Below, one piece after another: positions 24,384 to 33,038 of a stretch of DNA of 36,306 nt (positions are counted from its first letter, which is position 1; each line of letters starts with the position of its first letter). The notes beneath the pieces are model-generated. The model had not been told where the DNA came from and searched no databases. It saw only the letters and a list, made by a program, of their open reading frames with translations. The stretch is from Brevifilum sp029548365 (GTDB lineage: Bacteria; Chloroflexota; Anaerolineae; Anaerolineales; Anaerolineaceae), in contig DAOSSA010000023.1 of NCBI GenBank assembly GCA_035376985.1, positions 1-36,306 on the forward strand, read 5' to 3'. Made by a program: the position numbers and the translations under genes.

Positions 24384-26798
24384 TTATTGCCTCAGGGATG
24401 CCGGCACGACAAAAATTCGCACATCGCCCTGCTCAAACCCGAGGTATAGATTTTGCTCAAATTTCTCAGCCATCAGGTAATACGTGGTGCTTTCCAGTGA
24501 GCCTACATAGATATACTCAATATCATAGCGCTGGATGATCTCCTGGGCTGTGGCCCACAGCGGGGTTTCGTACAGGGTTTGAATATCCGCTTCACGGCTG
24601 CCCACTTCCGTGTAACCACCGCGCCATTGCCCCTGATGCCCGGGCCAACCCAGCACCGTCGGCTGACCAGAATGGGTAGATACGCGCGCATATCCGCTAT
24701 ACTGTCCACCAACAGCTTCAGCCACCACGCCCAGCGGCGCGTTCGACAGCCAGCGAATGGCTACGGCTTCTTGCGGCTGATTTTGTTCCAGGTAGGCACT
24801 CGCATCCAGGGTATAACCTGCAGCAGGCTGAAATTGATTGGTCTTGGTTGGAAAAGCCAGCATTGGGTACAGTAAACCCAAAATAATAACGGCCATAACA
24901 AGGCCTTTAGCCAGCCTGCGACCTGCGGTAAACACAATCACTGTTGAAAATGCCGCAGCTAAAGACCACAGCATCCAGGCCTGGTAATAAAATTTAAAAA
25001 TCGTGTTCATCCGGGCGCCAAAAACATCGGAGAGATACACAAACTCCGGCGCCAGCACCATCACGCCGCCCAGCAGAATCATCAATAACACAAACGGCGT
25101 CGGCGTATCAGCGTGAGCCTCATCGCCGCTCAGCGAAAAGTTCCCGATCAAATACGCAAGACTGCCAACCAGCAGCAGCGCCAGCGTCAATAAGCTCACC
25201 CCGAACCCTAAGCGGTGCAGCAGGGCAGAAATCAATAACCCGCCAAAGTGGGCTTCGCCCTGCGAGGCGATCAACGCCTGACCCGCCTCGCCGCGCGCCA
25301 GCCCCAAGCCCAACCCGATCGAAGCCAGGTACAGCAACCCGATCAGCGCCGCTACCAAAACCGTCGACCACTTCCAGGCACCAGGCGTTTTTTGGCGTCG
25401 CAGCCAGCCTAAAAATAAGAACATGGGGACTAACAGGGCGCCAAACATCAACCATAAATACAAGCCCCGGGTCGGGTAAACCAGGTTGGGCAGTATCCCG
25501 CCCGCCTGTGATTGAAACCCAATATAAAAAGGCGCATACAAAGCCAGGCTGATGATCCCCAGCGGAATCGCCAATATGAACAGTTCGGTCAGCCGTGCCC
25601 AATCCCACCCTTTTAACCTCACCTGTCGCAAGGCATAAGCGCCTACCAGCAGGGCAAAATAAACCGGCAGGTCCCAGGTGTTAAGATAGGCAATCCCACC
25701 CAGAACAACCCCGCAAAAAAGGAAGACATCGCCTCTATATGGCATGCCAAACCGCTTTTTTTCTGCTGCCATGCCGCCCAGGTAAATGTTCAATGCCAGG
25801 CCGATCAGCAGCATCACGAAGGGAATCACCAGCACATGAGGGTGAAGATCGCCCAGCACGAAAGAAAATGCAGGGAACTCATCGATGGGTGAAAGCCCGC
25901 TTACGTTGCCAGCCAGGTCAATGTCGTGGATCACCCGTGATGCCTGCCACCACCACCAGAAGCGCTGGGGCATCAGCGAGAGCGGCTGTGTCGGCGGATT
26001 GCGCAGGCTGTCGATATTCACCCAGCTCCAAAAACGGGATGAACCGCTTTCCAGGTCCCAACCAACCCCGGCTTGATGCAAGATTTCAAAAACAGCTTCT
26101 AAATTGCTGACCAACAATAAAAAAACCGGCCCCAAGAGCGCCCAGGCGAGATGATTAATGCGCGCTTTCCAGGTTTTCCCAAACTCAGCCAGCAAATTAT
26201 AGATCACACCGTATGCCCCCGCTGCGCTCAATCCAAACACAGCAGCCAGCGTTAAATTGAATGCCACACCTCCGCTGATCGTTGTGATTTTGGCCAGCAT
26301 GGCAGCCAGGATATACCCAAAATGGTAGTAGGAAATAGAATACCCTGAAAGCCAGGGGTCATGCGGTGGCAATCCGGGTGAGTTGATAATTGCATTAATG
26401 AAAGCCAGTTCCATCGGCTTTTCAGTCCCGGTCGCGTCAGGGTCTGCGGAACGCACCAGCGCCATGAAGGCGAAACCAGCCAGGAAGACAGCTTCTGTGG
26501 TGATAACGAGCCGTCGGTTTTCCCTCAGCCAGGAGCAAATTTCCCGCCAGCGCCCCCAACCAGCCCAAATACTCAATCCAGCCAATAGAAAAAACGCAAA
26601 CAAAATCCCGCCCGGGTTGTTCTGTAGAAGCCCCAGGTTTCCTAACAACCAGTGAAAAAACCCCCATACCAGCAGCCCCAGCACTTTGCTCAGGCTGTAA
26701 CCGCGCTCCGGGAGCTTCGACAGCAGCCGAAAGGTCAACGGGAAGGATATCCAGCCCAATAAAAGCAGCAAAATATACCAGGAAAGCAGACTCAACAT
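24384..26798 (-). CDS. DUF2298 (Chlor_Arch_YYY) membrane protein
   Basis: The 804-residue protein has many (about 16-18) predicted membrane segments and the family hallmark LGDLHPHV near residue 315. Other blocks are PHDPWLSGYSISYYHFGY near the N-terminal third and FYYQAWMLWSLAAAFS later. The C-terminal soluble tail (about residues 690-804) contains WPGHQGQWRGG and an RYDIEYIYVGSLE segment, as in GT-C-like membrane proteins. The family is found almost only in Chloroflexi and Archaea and may be a glycosyltransferase for cell-surface glycans or lipids. That role is inference. It lies upstream of gltX on the same strand. Confidence 0.9.
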   Translation of the reverse strand: MLSLLSWYILLLLLGWISFPLTFRLLSKLPERGYSLSKVLGLLVWGFFHWLLGNLGLLQNNPGGILFAFFLLAGLSIWAGWGRWREICSWLRENRRLVITTEAVFLAGFAFMALVRSADPDATGTEKPMELAFINAIINSPGLPPHDPWLSGYSISYYHFGYILAAMLAKITTISGGVAFNLTLAAVFGLSAAGAYGVIYNLLAEFGKTWKARINHLAWALLGPVFLLLVSNLEAVFEILHQAGVGWDLESGSSRFWSWVNIDSLRNPPTQPLSLMPQRFWWWWQASRVIHDIDLAGNVSGLSPIDEFPAFSFVLGDLHPHVLVIPFVMLLIGLALNIYLGGMAAEKKRFGMPYRGDVFLFCGVVLGGIAYLNTWDLPVYFALLVGAYALRQVRLKGWDWARLTELFILAIPLGIISLALYAPFYIGFQSQAGGILPNLVYPTRGLYLWLMFGALLVPMFLFLGWLRRQKTPGAWKWSTVLVAALIGLLYLASIGLGLGLARGEAGQALIASQGEAHFGGLLISALLHRLGFGVSLLTLALLLVGSLAYLIGNFSLSGDEAHADTPTPFVLLMILLGGVMVLAPEFVYLSDVFGARMNTIFKFYYQAWMLWSLAAAFSTVIVFTAGRRLAKGLVMAVIILGLLYPMLAFPTKTNQFQPAAGYTLDASAYLEQNQPQEAVAIRWLSNAPLGVVAEAVGGQYSGYARVSTHSGQPTVLGWPGHQGQWRGGYTEVGSREADIQTLYETPLWATAQEIIQRYDIEYIYVGSLESTTYYLMAEKFEQNLYLGFEQGDVRIFVVPASLRQ

Positions 26799-26846
26799 GA
26801 TTAAAATTCCATAATTCTCTCCCGGAACAGCAATCGGGATAGGGTA

Positions 26847-26852
26847 ATTATA
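26847..26852 (-). promoter_or_regulatory. -10 box for the DUF2298 gene
   Basis: TATAAT on the minus strand lies about 48 bases before ATG 26798. No strong -35 was found. The leader between them contains a small CCCG/CGGG inverted repeat (26821-26838). Confidence 0.4.
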
Positions 26853-26892
26853 ACCAGAACCGGTTCAAAAAGAACACCCTGTGTTGTTGCTC

Positions 26893-26947
26893 CGGTCTGG
26901 AGACTGTCGCAATCGAAGAGCGACCTTGACCGAAGGTCTCCAAGTGC
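26893..26947. repeat. Dispersed palindromic repeat with nested hairpins
   Basis: GGAGAC (26899-26904) pairs with GTCTCC (26936-26941), enclosing GTCGC (26906-26910) paired with GCGAC (26920-26924). The second half, GACCTTGACCGAAGGTCTCC, reads like intergenic repeats common in Anaerolineae genomes. It lies in the 367-base divergent intergenic space 26799-27165. The remainder of that space holds only an ATGATCAT palindrome near 26998 and no gene. Confidence 0.6.
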
Positions 26948-27165
26948 GTCAACCCATGTGATCCACACACCGGGAAAATTGTTTGCCTTAACAAAATCAT
27001 GATCATTATCAGGTATGATTGGGTTGGTAGCCTGTTATTCATACTGCAGCGAGAAATGCAGTCTTCTAATTTAACTCAAACTGCCAACGCTTCGGTCTAC
27101 CGTTGGAATGATACTTGCACTCATTTAACCGAAAATCGGAACCTTATTAGCACCAAACATGTCTT

Positions 27166-29289
27166 ATGGTAGCAAATCTTACATCACTCTTCAATTTTAT
27201 TACAACACCGCCGGGTGACCTGATCTATCACCTTGTGACCAATGTCACACTGGTTTTTGTGATCATATATCTGCTGTTCAAGCGCTGGGAACCAGAACCA
27301 AGAGGGCAGGCGCGTCGCTCTCTTGTCGGCTGTATCATCCTCGTGTTGCTTCAACTGAGCCTGTGTGCCCTGCGCTTCATCAGCACATCAATGAATTTGC
27401 ATACTGTCGATTTCCCCCCCATATTTGAACGGCTGGTTGCATCATTAACCATCCTGTGGGTAATTTGGACTTTATTCACCGGATCGCAACGAAAGACTGT
27501 CACAATCATATGCATCACCCTGTCACTGACATTGATCGTTTTAGCCCTGGTTTCGGTCTTTCTCAAGCCACACTTTGTTGTCCTTTTTCGCATCAATCCC
27601 CTGGCGTTGGATTTCATCTGGCAGTTGATCGCCCTGTTAATGATTTTCATCGGCATAATCCTGGCGATCTCTCTTCGCCCACCCATGATGAAAGTGTTGA
27701 ACATCAGTCTGCTCGGGTTAGCCTGTGGTCATTTACTTCAAATTTTATTGATCAATGAAATGGATTGGCAGATGGGCGCGGTTCGCTTAACCCAGATGCT
27801 CAGTTTGCCCTGGCTTATAGCAATCATTAAATACCTGTCCTCAGGCGTAACACAGGCGTCATCCGAGGTAAACCTCTCGGAAACTGCAGTGATCAAAAAT
27901 GGCAAGAAGCCCGTACTTGCGAACGCCGAGATGACAGCCGATACAAAGCCTGCCCTGGTCAACCTTTTACTGAAAATCAACACCACCCAAACCAAAGATG
28001 AAAAATATCAAACCGTGGCGCAGGCACTCAGTCTCAGTGTTGTGGCAGATATCTGCTTTCTGATCAGCAGGTCCAAAGAAGATGAGAAAATTCATATCCT
28101 GTGTGGATATGACCTGATACGCGAGACGATCCTCAAAGCGGACATCCTTTCCAGGGAAGACCTGCCCGATGTAATCACAGCCTGGGAGTCCCGGCAAGCC
28201 CTCAACCTTTCGTATACTGACGCAAACCAGCGCGATGCACAAACCCTGGCTATGCTGCTCAACTATCACACCATTGGCAGCCTGTTAGCCTACCCCTTAG
28301 AACTGCCTGGTCATCCATGGGTCGGTGGTGTCTTCTTTCTTTCCCCGTATACCGGGAAACGCTGGAACGATAAAACCCTGCAGCTGATGGATCAGATAAA
28401 AGACACCCTGTCCATGGTCCTGTTCGGACCAGACGCATTAGAAGCCGCCAGCCAGGCATCGATCCAGGCTGAAGAAAAAATCAATGCGTTACTTCAGGCT
28501 GCAGGAAATTTACGCGCGGCGCTCACAGAAAAAGAAAACCTGGTCCGGGAAAAAGATACCTTGCTCAAAGGGTTGAAAGCAAAATTCCAGATCGACAGAA
28601 TGGAGAGTGTCACCCGGCTGGAGGAATTGCAGCAGAGAATTGTTGATCTCACGGCTCAAATTGCGAGCCAACCGGATATCTCTCCAAAATTGGAACAACT
28701 TGAGGAGGATAATCGTCGCTTATCCAGTGAACGCGATCAGCTCCTGCTGGATTTAAACCGGACGAAAAGCATGCTCACTAATCTGCAGATAGAAGCAGGC
28801 CAGACCGGACCGATCCGCCTCTCCCTGGAGAGTCAGATTATCAGCCTGGATTCTATTGCAGCAAATGCTCGTTTGCGAGTGGTCTCACAATTGCAGGGAC
28901 GCAATATCGACCTCGAAATTCACAACCCGGACGGTCGTTTGATGATTAAAACCGATCCCGAATTATTGCAGACTGCGCTGTACGAATTACTCACAAACGC
29001 CATTCTTGCCACTGAATATGGCGGGACAATCCGACTTGAGCAGAAAATATCTCTCGAAATGGGAATGTTAACGATTCAGGTCACTGATTTTGGGGCGGGC
29101 TTGACACAGACAGAACAAACCGCGTTATTCAGCGCCCAGCATGAAATCATCCCTGGAATTGGAAGCGTCCCGGCCGTGCGCAACGCCATCCGGGCGATTC
29201 GCGTCCTCAACGGTAAGATTTGGTTAAAGAGCAAGAAGGTGTCTTACACAACATTCCGTTTCCAAATCCCTGTCAGGATCATTGATTAA
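27166..29289 (+). CDS. 7TM-GAF-like-coiled-coil sensor with C-terminal HATPase domain, no phospho-acceptor His
   Basis: The 707-residue protein has about seven membrane segments in residues 15-220, a GAF-like region at about 265-435, a long coiled coil at about 450-540, and a GHKL ATPase domain at about 545-705. The ATP-binding motifs are visible: N-box ELLTNAI near residue 607 and G1 box DFGAG near 641. No HExx-type H-box precedes the ATPase; the only His between about 440 and 600 is in EIHNPDG. It is thus a histidine-kinase-like sensor that probably cannot autophosphorylate in the usual way. No response regulator gene is next to it. ATG 27166 has no clear ribosome binding site. The LCP gene follows. 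Confidence 0.8.
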   Translation: MVANLTSLFNFITTPPGDLIYHLVTNVTLVFVIIYLLFKRWEPEPRGQARRSLVGCIILVLLQLSLCALRFISTSMNLHTVDFPPIFERLVASLTILWVIWTLFTGSQRKTVTIICITLSLTLIVLALVSVFLKPHFVVLFRINPLALDFIWQLIALLMIFIGIILAISLRPPMMKVLNISLLGLACGHLLQILLINEMDWQMGAVRLTQMLSLPWLIAIIKYLSSGVTQASSEVNLSETAVIKNGKKPVLANAEMTADTKPALVNLLLKINTTQTKDEKYQTVAQALSLSVVADICFLISRSKEDEKIHILCGYDLIRETILKADILSREDLPDVITAWESRQALNLSYTDANQRDAQTLAMLLNYHTIGSLLAYPLELPGHPWVGGVFFLSPYTGKRWNDKTLQLMDQIKDTLSMVLFGPDALEAASQASIQAEEKINALLQAAGNLRAALTEKENLVREKDTLLKGLKAKFQIDRMESVTRLEELQQRIVDLTAQIASQPDISPKLEQLEEDNRRLSSERDQLLLDLNRTKSMLTNLQIEAGQTGPIRLSLESQIISLDSIAANARLRVVSQLQGRNIDLEIHNPDGRLMIKTDPELLQTALYELLTNAILATEYGGTIRLEQKISLEMGMLTIQVTDFGAGLTQTEQTALFSAQHEIIPGIGSVPAVRNAIRAIRVLNGKIWLKSKKVSYTTFRFQIPVRIID

Positions 29290-29307
29290 TCTCGTTGCGA
29301 TTTGAGC

Positions 29308-29313
29308 TATAAT
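29308..29313 (+). promoter_or_regulatory. -10 box candidate for the LCP gene
   Basis: TATAAT lies 54 bases before ATG 29368. A TTGATT at 29282-29287 is 20 bases upstream, longer than ideal, so the -35 is uncertain. Confidence 0.4.
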
Positions 29314-29367
29314 AATGAAATCTGCACGAGAGAATAAACTGAGAAAATCATCAGGTAAACGAAAATT

Positions 29368-30456
29368 ATGGCATCAAGACAATTAACTTCCCATTACAAG
29401 GGCAAATACATCCCATCAAAGGGGTTCCAGGCTGTCATCGTCTTTGTATTTCTTTTCCTGGTGTGCTTGTTGGGCTTCATCCTCATCGCCGGTTTTCGAT
29501 CGAATCATCAGGTCAGCCCTGCATATACTTACGCAATGCAAACACGGGCTGCGCATAACACCGACCCGACACCGACGCCCTTCCAGCCTGAAGCCTTCGG
29601 TTATGTTCCGGATGCAACCCCGGAACCCCTCGCTGCAGCCGATCCCGAAGTCTGGTCAAGCCCTACCGCGCAGGTACGCCTTGAAAAGCCTGAAGGTCAG
29701 GTCAATGTTCTTTTGCTGGGAACCGATCTGCGCGAAAACGAAGGCGGGTTCCGCACAGACACCATCGTGTGGGTGTCATTGAACCCCAAGGACGGGTTCG
29801 TGAGCGCCATCTCATTCCCGAGAGACCTTTACGTTCAAATTCCAGGTTATGGTGAAAATCGAATCAATACAGCTTTCGGCTGGGGTGGGTTTTCCCTGCT
29901 GGCAGATACCATGGAAATCAATTTCGGTGTGCGCCCCGATAACTACGTTCTGATCCATATGAACGGCTTTAAATCCGTGATTGACAGTCTGGGGGGGATC
30001 AATGTCGAAGTTAAAGAGAATTTAACCGATAGCTGCGCTTACTGGATCAATGAAAGCGGCTGGTGCAGCGTTGGACCGGGTACTGTGAACATGAATGCAG
30101 ATGTTGCCCTCTGGTATGTACGTTCGCGCTATTCCACCAGTGATGTTGACCGCGCCCGCCGTGCCCAGGAAGTGGTCGTGGCCATCTTCAGGCGTTTGAT
30201 GAGCCTTGACGTGGTCTTCAAGGTGCCTGAACTCTACAATGCTTACACCAGCTACGTCCAGACGGATATCGAGGTGAGCAAAGTGATCGCCATGCTTCCC
30301 CTGGCAAATACCATCTACGAGAATGGCGATATCCGCAATTATGTGGTCGGCTTTGACGAAGCCTATAGTTGGGTCACCACTGCTGGCGCCAGCGTTCTGG
30401 TGCCTGATAAAATTCTAATTCACGAATTGTTAATTGAAGCCTTGCAAATAAAATAG
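29368..30456 (+). CDS. LytR-CpsA-Psr (LCP) family protein
   Basis: The 362-residue protein has a short cytoplasmic N-terminus, one membrane segment (about residues 22-45), a Thr/Pro-rich spacer and an extracytoplasmic LCP domain. The domain blocks are NVLLLGTDLRENEGGFRTDTI, AISFPRDLYVQIPG, RINTAFGWGG and WYVRSRYSTSDVDRARRAQE, with the Asp and Arg residues that bind the polyprenyl pyrophosphate. The family transfers glycopolymers from lipid carriers to the cell wall or proteins. Because Chloroflexi envelopes are unusual, the acceptor is unknown. It is transcribed with or shortly after the sensor gene, and a strong promoter for the next gene lies right after its stop. Confidence 0.93.
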   Translation: MASRQLTSHYKGKYIPSKGFQAVIVFVFLFLVCLLGFILIAGFRSNHQVSPAYTYAMQTRAAHNTDPTPTPFQPEAFGYVPDATPEPLAAADPEVWSSPTAQVRLEKPEGQVNVLLLGTDLRENEGGFRTDTIVWVSLNPKDGFVSAISFPRDLYVQIPGYGENRINTAFGWGGFSLLADTMEINFGVRPDNYVLIHMNGFKSVIDSLGGINVEVKENLTDSCAYWINESGWCSVGPGTVNMNADVALWYVRSRYSTSDVDRARRAQEVVVAIFRRLMSLDVVFKVPELYNAYTSYVQTDIEVSKVIAMLPLANTIYENGDIRNYVVGFDEAYSWVTTAGASVLVPDKILIHELLIEALQIK

Positions 30457-30465
30457 GTACACCAA

Positions 30466-30494
30466 TTGACATTCTGCGGATATTGATTTATAAT
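30466..30494 (+). promoter_or_regulatory. Consensus sigma70-type promoter
   Basis: TTGACA (30466-30471) and TATAAT (30489-30494) are both perfect, with the ideal 17-base spacer. The predicted start is near 30501, giving a leader of about 38 bases that ends with GGGAGG before ATG 30539. It is the strongest promoter I see in the window. Confidence 0.85.
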
Positions 30495-30538
30495 CATTTT
30501 TAAACATTGACTACACGAAAATTATACGGGGAGGTCTG

Positions 30539-31495
30539 ATGACAAACCAATCCAAAGATTCACTTGGCGTGCCTGCCCATTTACATGAGCGGACGCATCT
30601 CAAGCCGGCTATCCAGGCCTGGAACTATTTTCTGAATGACCAGGGGCGGTCTCCTTACACCATTAAAGCCTTTGTCGCCGATCTCAACCTGCTCGATGTC
30701 TTTCTGCCGCCCGATATCACCATCGGTGAAGTTACCCAGAAAGACCTTGAAAATTTCCTCAACTGGCTCGAAAACGAACGCGGTATTCCCTGCAGTCCAA
30801 AAAGCCTTTCCAGAAGGATCACCTCAGTCAAAAGTTTTTTCCGCTGGTTACAAAGAGGTGGTGTGCTGGTCAACGACCCGGCAGAAAAACTTCCCCAAAA
30901 AACTGTTTCCAGCCCCCTGCCAACGGTGTTGACCCATCCCGAATTAAAAACCGCACTAAAAACTGCGGAAAATATGCGTTACGGAGATCAACCCGACGCC
31001 CGACCTTCCACCCTGCTCATGCTGCTTTTAGAAACTGGAATTAAGAAAGGGGAGTGCATCGAGATCAACCTCAATCACCTCGACGTTGAGAATCCACAGG
31101 ATGCCTTTGTTTTTATTCGGTATACCAACCCCCGCTATCGTTATAAAGAACGCAAACTGCCCCTATCTCCGCAATGGGTTGAGGTTTTTGAAGAATATGC
31201 TCAGCAGTATGCGCTACAGGATCGATTATTCCCCTGGACAGCGCGGCGCCTGGAATACATCCTCGAAGACATCACGGCAGCGGCTGGCTTCGAGAAACGC
31301 ATTTCCTTTGATATGTGCCGTTGGACAAGCGTATTGACCGACCTGATCGAAGGTGCCCCCTCTGATAAGATTCGCCAGAAACTCGGCATCTCGAAGATCC
31401 AATTTCGTGAGGTGCGCCAGAAATTGCGCAGCCTTGCCTTGCAACAGGGCTATGAACTTGGTGATGATCCTGAAGAAAGCCCAGCGGACAATTAG
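30539..31495 (+). CDS. Tyrosine-recombinase family protein with degenerate active site
   Basis: The 318-residue protein has a SAM-like core-binding domain (about 24-112, with the YTIKAFVADL and RRITSVKSFFRWL blocks of XerC/XerD types) and a catalytic-like domain (about 130-305). The catalytic set is not conserved. The Arg I motif TGLR is TGIK (K169). The HxxRH box is DMCRW (D258, R261, W262). The nucleophile region LGISKIQFREVRQKL has no Tyr. The beta-hairpin Lys (KERKLPLS) remains. It probably cannot cut DNA and may be a DNA-binding or regulatory relative. It has intact codons, a good GGGAGG site, a consensus promoter and its own terminator, so it is an expressed gene and not obvious decay. 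Confidence 0.82.
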   Translation: MTNQSKDSLGVPAHLHERTHLKPAIQAWNYFLNDQGRSPYTIKAFVADLNLLDVFLPPDITIGEVTQKDLENFLNWLENERGIPCSPKSLSRRITSVKSFFRWLQRGGVLVNDPAEKLPQKTVSSPLPTVLTHPELKTALKTAENMRYGDQPDARPSTLLMLLLETGIKKGECIEINLNHLDVENPQDAFVFIRYTNPRYRYKERKLPLSPQWVEVFEEYAQQYALQDRLFPWTARRLEYILEDITAAAGFEKRISFDMCRWTSVLTDLIEGAPSDKIRQKLGISKIQFREVRQKLRSLALQQGYELGDDPEESPADN

Positions 31496-31519
31496 CCTTA
31501 CACCCTTATCGGAATTCAC

Positions 31520-31545
31520 AAGGCGATCAATGATCGCCTTTTTTT
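31520..31545 (+). terminator. Rho-independent terminator after the recombinase-like gene
   Basis: AAGGCGATC (31520-31528) and GATCGCCTT (31532-31540) form a perfect 9-bp stem with an AAT loop, followed by T to 31545. The stop and last codons of the convergent tilS gene (31527 onward) are encoded inside the stem and T tract. Confidence 0.92.
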
Positions 31546-32966
31546 AATTTAATCCTCAGTATTCGCTGTGTATTTTCTGCAATTTTAAACGCTTCTGACG
31601 GGCGCAAGCCAACGACCCACGCAATCCGCCCCTCAGAAACAACCAGCGGCCAGAATGGGCGCAAATGTGCCGGGACCTTTTGGTTAACAAACAAATCCTG
31701 TAAGCTTTGCGAATGTCCGTCCATGCCCAGGGGTTGGAAACGTTCGCCCTCCGCCGGTCCCCGCACTGTCATTGGCGTCGTCACATGGTCATAATCGAGC
31801 CAGACCTCATCCGTGGGGATATTTTTGACGTCCTTTAACGGCTCTGCTGGAATTTCCTCAAGAATGTCGGCTTCCAGCCACCAGCCATGCCTGAGTTTGA
31901 CGTGTTTCTCGATGTCAAGCGCCGCTTGATAAGATGGCTCGGTCAACAGCGGCATATCAAAATCCGGCAGTTCTGCTGACCAGGTTTTAATAATCAAAAC
32001 GTCTCCTACCACCACCAGGTTCAAACGGGCAATCAGGTCGATTTGATCCCCAGAGTTTGCGCCACAGGCAAAATTCAGCCCGCGGTTGATCGCATCAAAG
32101 CCAATATCGCGTAAATCAGGTTGCAATTTTTCAATGGCATGCCGTAATACCCGCCGCTGTAAAGCTTTTGGTTGCTTCAGAAAATGTGAAAGCTTGATCT
32201 CTATCCAATCTTCTGCCTCTTTGCTCAAACATTCCTGGTACCCCTGAAGACTGAGCTGATCCATCCAGTTCGCCTCCTCATTCAGTACCTCCGCCATGCG
32301 GCGAATCACAACCTTAAGCCGGGGGTTGTAGGTTTCTAATTCCGGGATCAATTCCTGTCTGAGCCGATTCCGATAAAAAGTCGTATCGAGATTAGAGAGG
32401 TCTACACACGGCGTCAGACTTAACGAGTTCACATAAGCCTCAATTTCCTCCCGCCAGAAACCAAGCAGCGGCCTGACCAACGGGATCTGTGCATCCCATT
32501 GGGGCATCAATCTCCAGAAAGCCATCCCCCTTAACCCGGAAAGCGCCGATCCGCGCAGCAAATGCATCAATACCGTCTCGACTTGGTCATCTGCATGATG
32601 CCCAACAGCGACAGCCTGGCATCGCTGCTGCCGCGCCTGTTCGAACAGGAACCGGTAACGAACTTCTCGCGCCGCCTCCTCAATCGACAAGCGTTCATTT
32701 TGAGCAAATTCGCCCACATCAATTCTCTGGCTGAAAAATTCCCGTCCCTGTAAAGTGGCGATATTTTTCACAAAATCCGCTTCAGCTCTGGATTCTGGGC
32801 GCAAGGCATGGTCAACATGTGCAATCACCAGTGGATACCCCAGAGCCTCCAAACCGAATAGCAAAGCCAGGCTGTCAGCTCCGCCCGAAACCCCTACAAG
32901 GATGGGCGCTTCTTGCTGCAAACCGCATTGAATGGAAGCCGCCTTAGCCAAATTTTCTAGAAACAT
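31527..32966 (-). CDS. tilS: tRNA(Ile)-lysidine synthetase TilS
   Basis: The 479-residue enzyme modifies C34 of tRNA-Ile(CAU) to lysidine, using ATP and lysine. The PP-loop motif GVSGGADSLALL lies at residues 24-35. HVDHALRPES and AVGHHADDQVETVLMHLLRG follow, all typical of TilS. The middle helical domain and the C-terminal TilS domain (TVRGPAEGERFQPLGM and SLQDLFVNQKVPAHLR) are present, so the protein is full-length. The start ATG 32966 lies 6 bases after a TATAAT, with no ribosome binding site, which suggests a leaderless transcript. It is divergent from the dephospho-CoA kinase gene. Its last codons lie in the terminator of the convergent recombinase-like gene. Confidence 0.95.
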   Translation of the reverse strand: MFLENLAKAASIQCGLQQEAPILVGVSGGADSLALLFGLEALGYPLVIAHVDHALRPESRAEADFVKNIATLQGREFFSQRIDVGEFAQNERLSIEEAAREVRYRFLFEQARQQRCQAVAVGHHADDQVETVLMHLLRGSALSGLRGMAFWRLMPQWDAQIPLVRPLLGFWREEIEAYVNSLSLTPCVDLSNLDTTFYRNRLRQELIPELETYNPRLKVVIRRMAEVLNEEANWMDQLSLQGYQECLSKEAEDWIEIKLSHFLKQPKALQRRVLRHAIEKLQPDLRDIGFDAINRGLNFACGANSGDQIDLIARLNLVVVGDVLIIKTWSAELPDFDMPLLTEPSYQAALDIEKHVKLRHGWWLEADILEEIPAEPLKDVKNIPTDEVWLDYDHVTTPMTVRGPAEGERFQPLGMDGHSQSLQDLFVNQKVPAHLRPFWPLVVSEGRIAWVVGLRPSEAFKIAENTQRILRIKLKKGDH

Positions 32967-32972
32967 ATCCGA

Positions 32973-32978
32973 ATTATA
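32973..32978 (-). promoter_or_regulatory. -10 box of a probable leaderless promoter for tilS
   Basis: The minus strand reads TATAATTCGGATATG: the hexamer ends 6 bases before the start codon, the same geometry as the NYN gene. No Shine-Dalgarno sequence fits in between. Confidence 0.6.
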
Positions 32979-33013
32979 GCACCCAGCCAGCGATGAGCGC
33001 AGGATAAATGAGG

Positions 33014-33019
33014 TATACT
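33014..33019 (+). promoter_or_regulatory. -10 box candidate for the coaE-cdaA-ybbR operon
   Basis: TATACT lies 19 bases before ATG 33039, giving a very short leader of about a dozen bases. No good -35 and no typical Shine-Dalgarno sequence is seen. Confidence 0.35.
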
Positions 33020-33038
33020 TCAGCGTGGACCGACGAAG

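Noticed and set aside
26881..26950. CRISPR repeat or tRNA-like structure
   Set aside because: There is one copy only, no regularly spaced repeats, and no cloverleaf or TTCGA loop in the right place.
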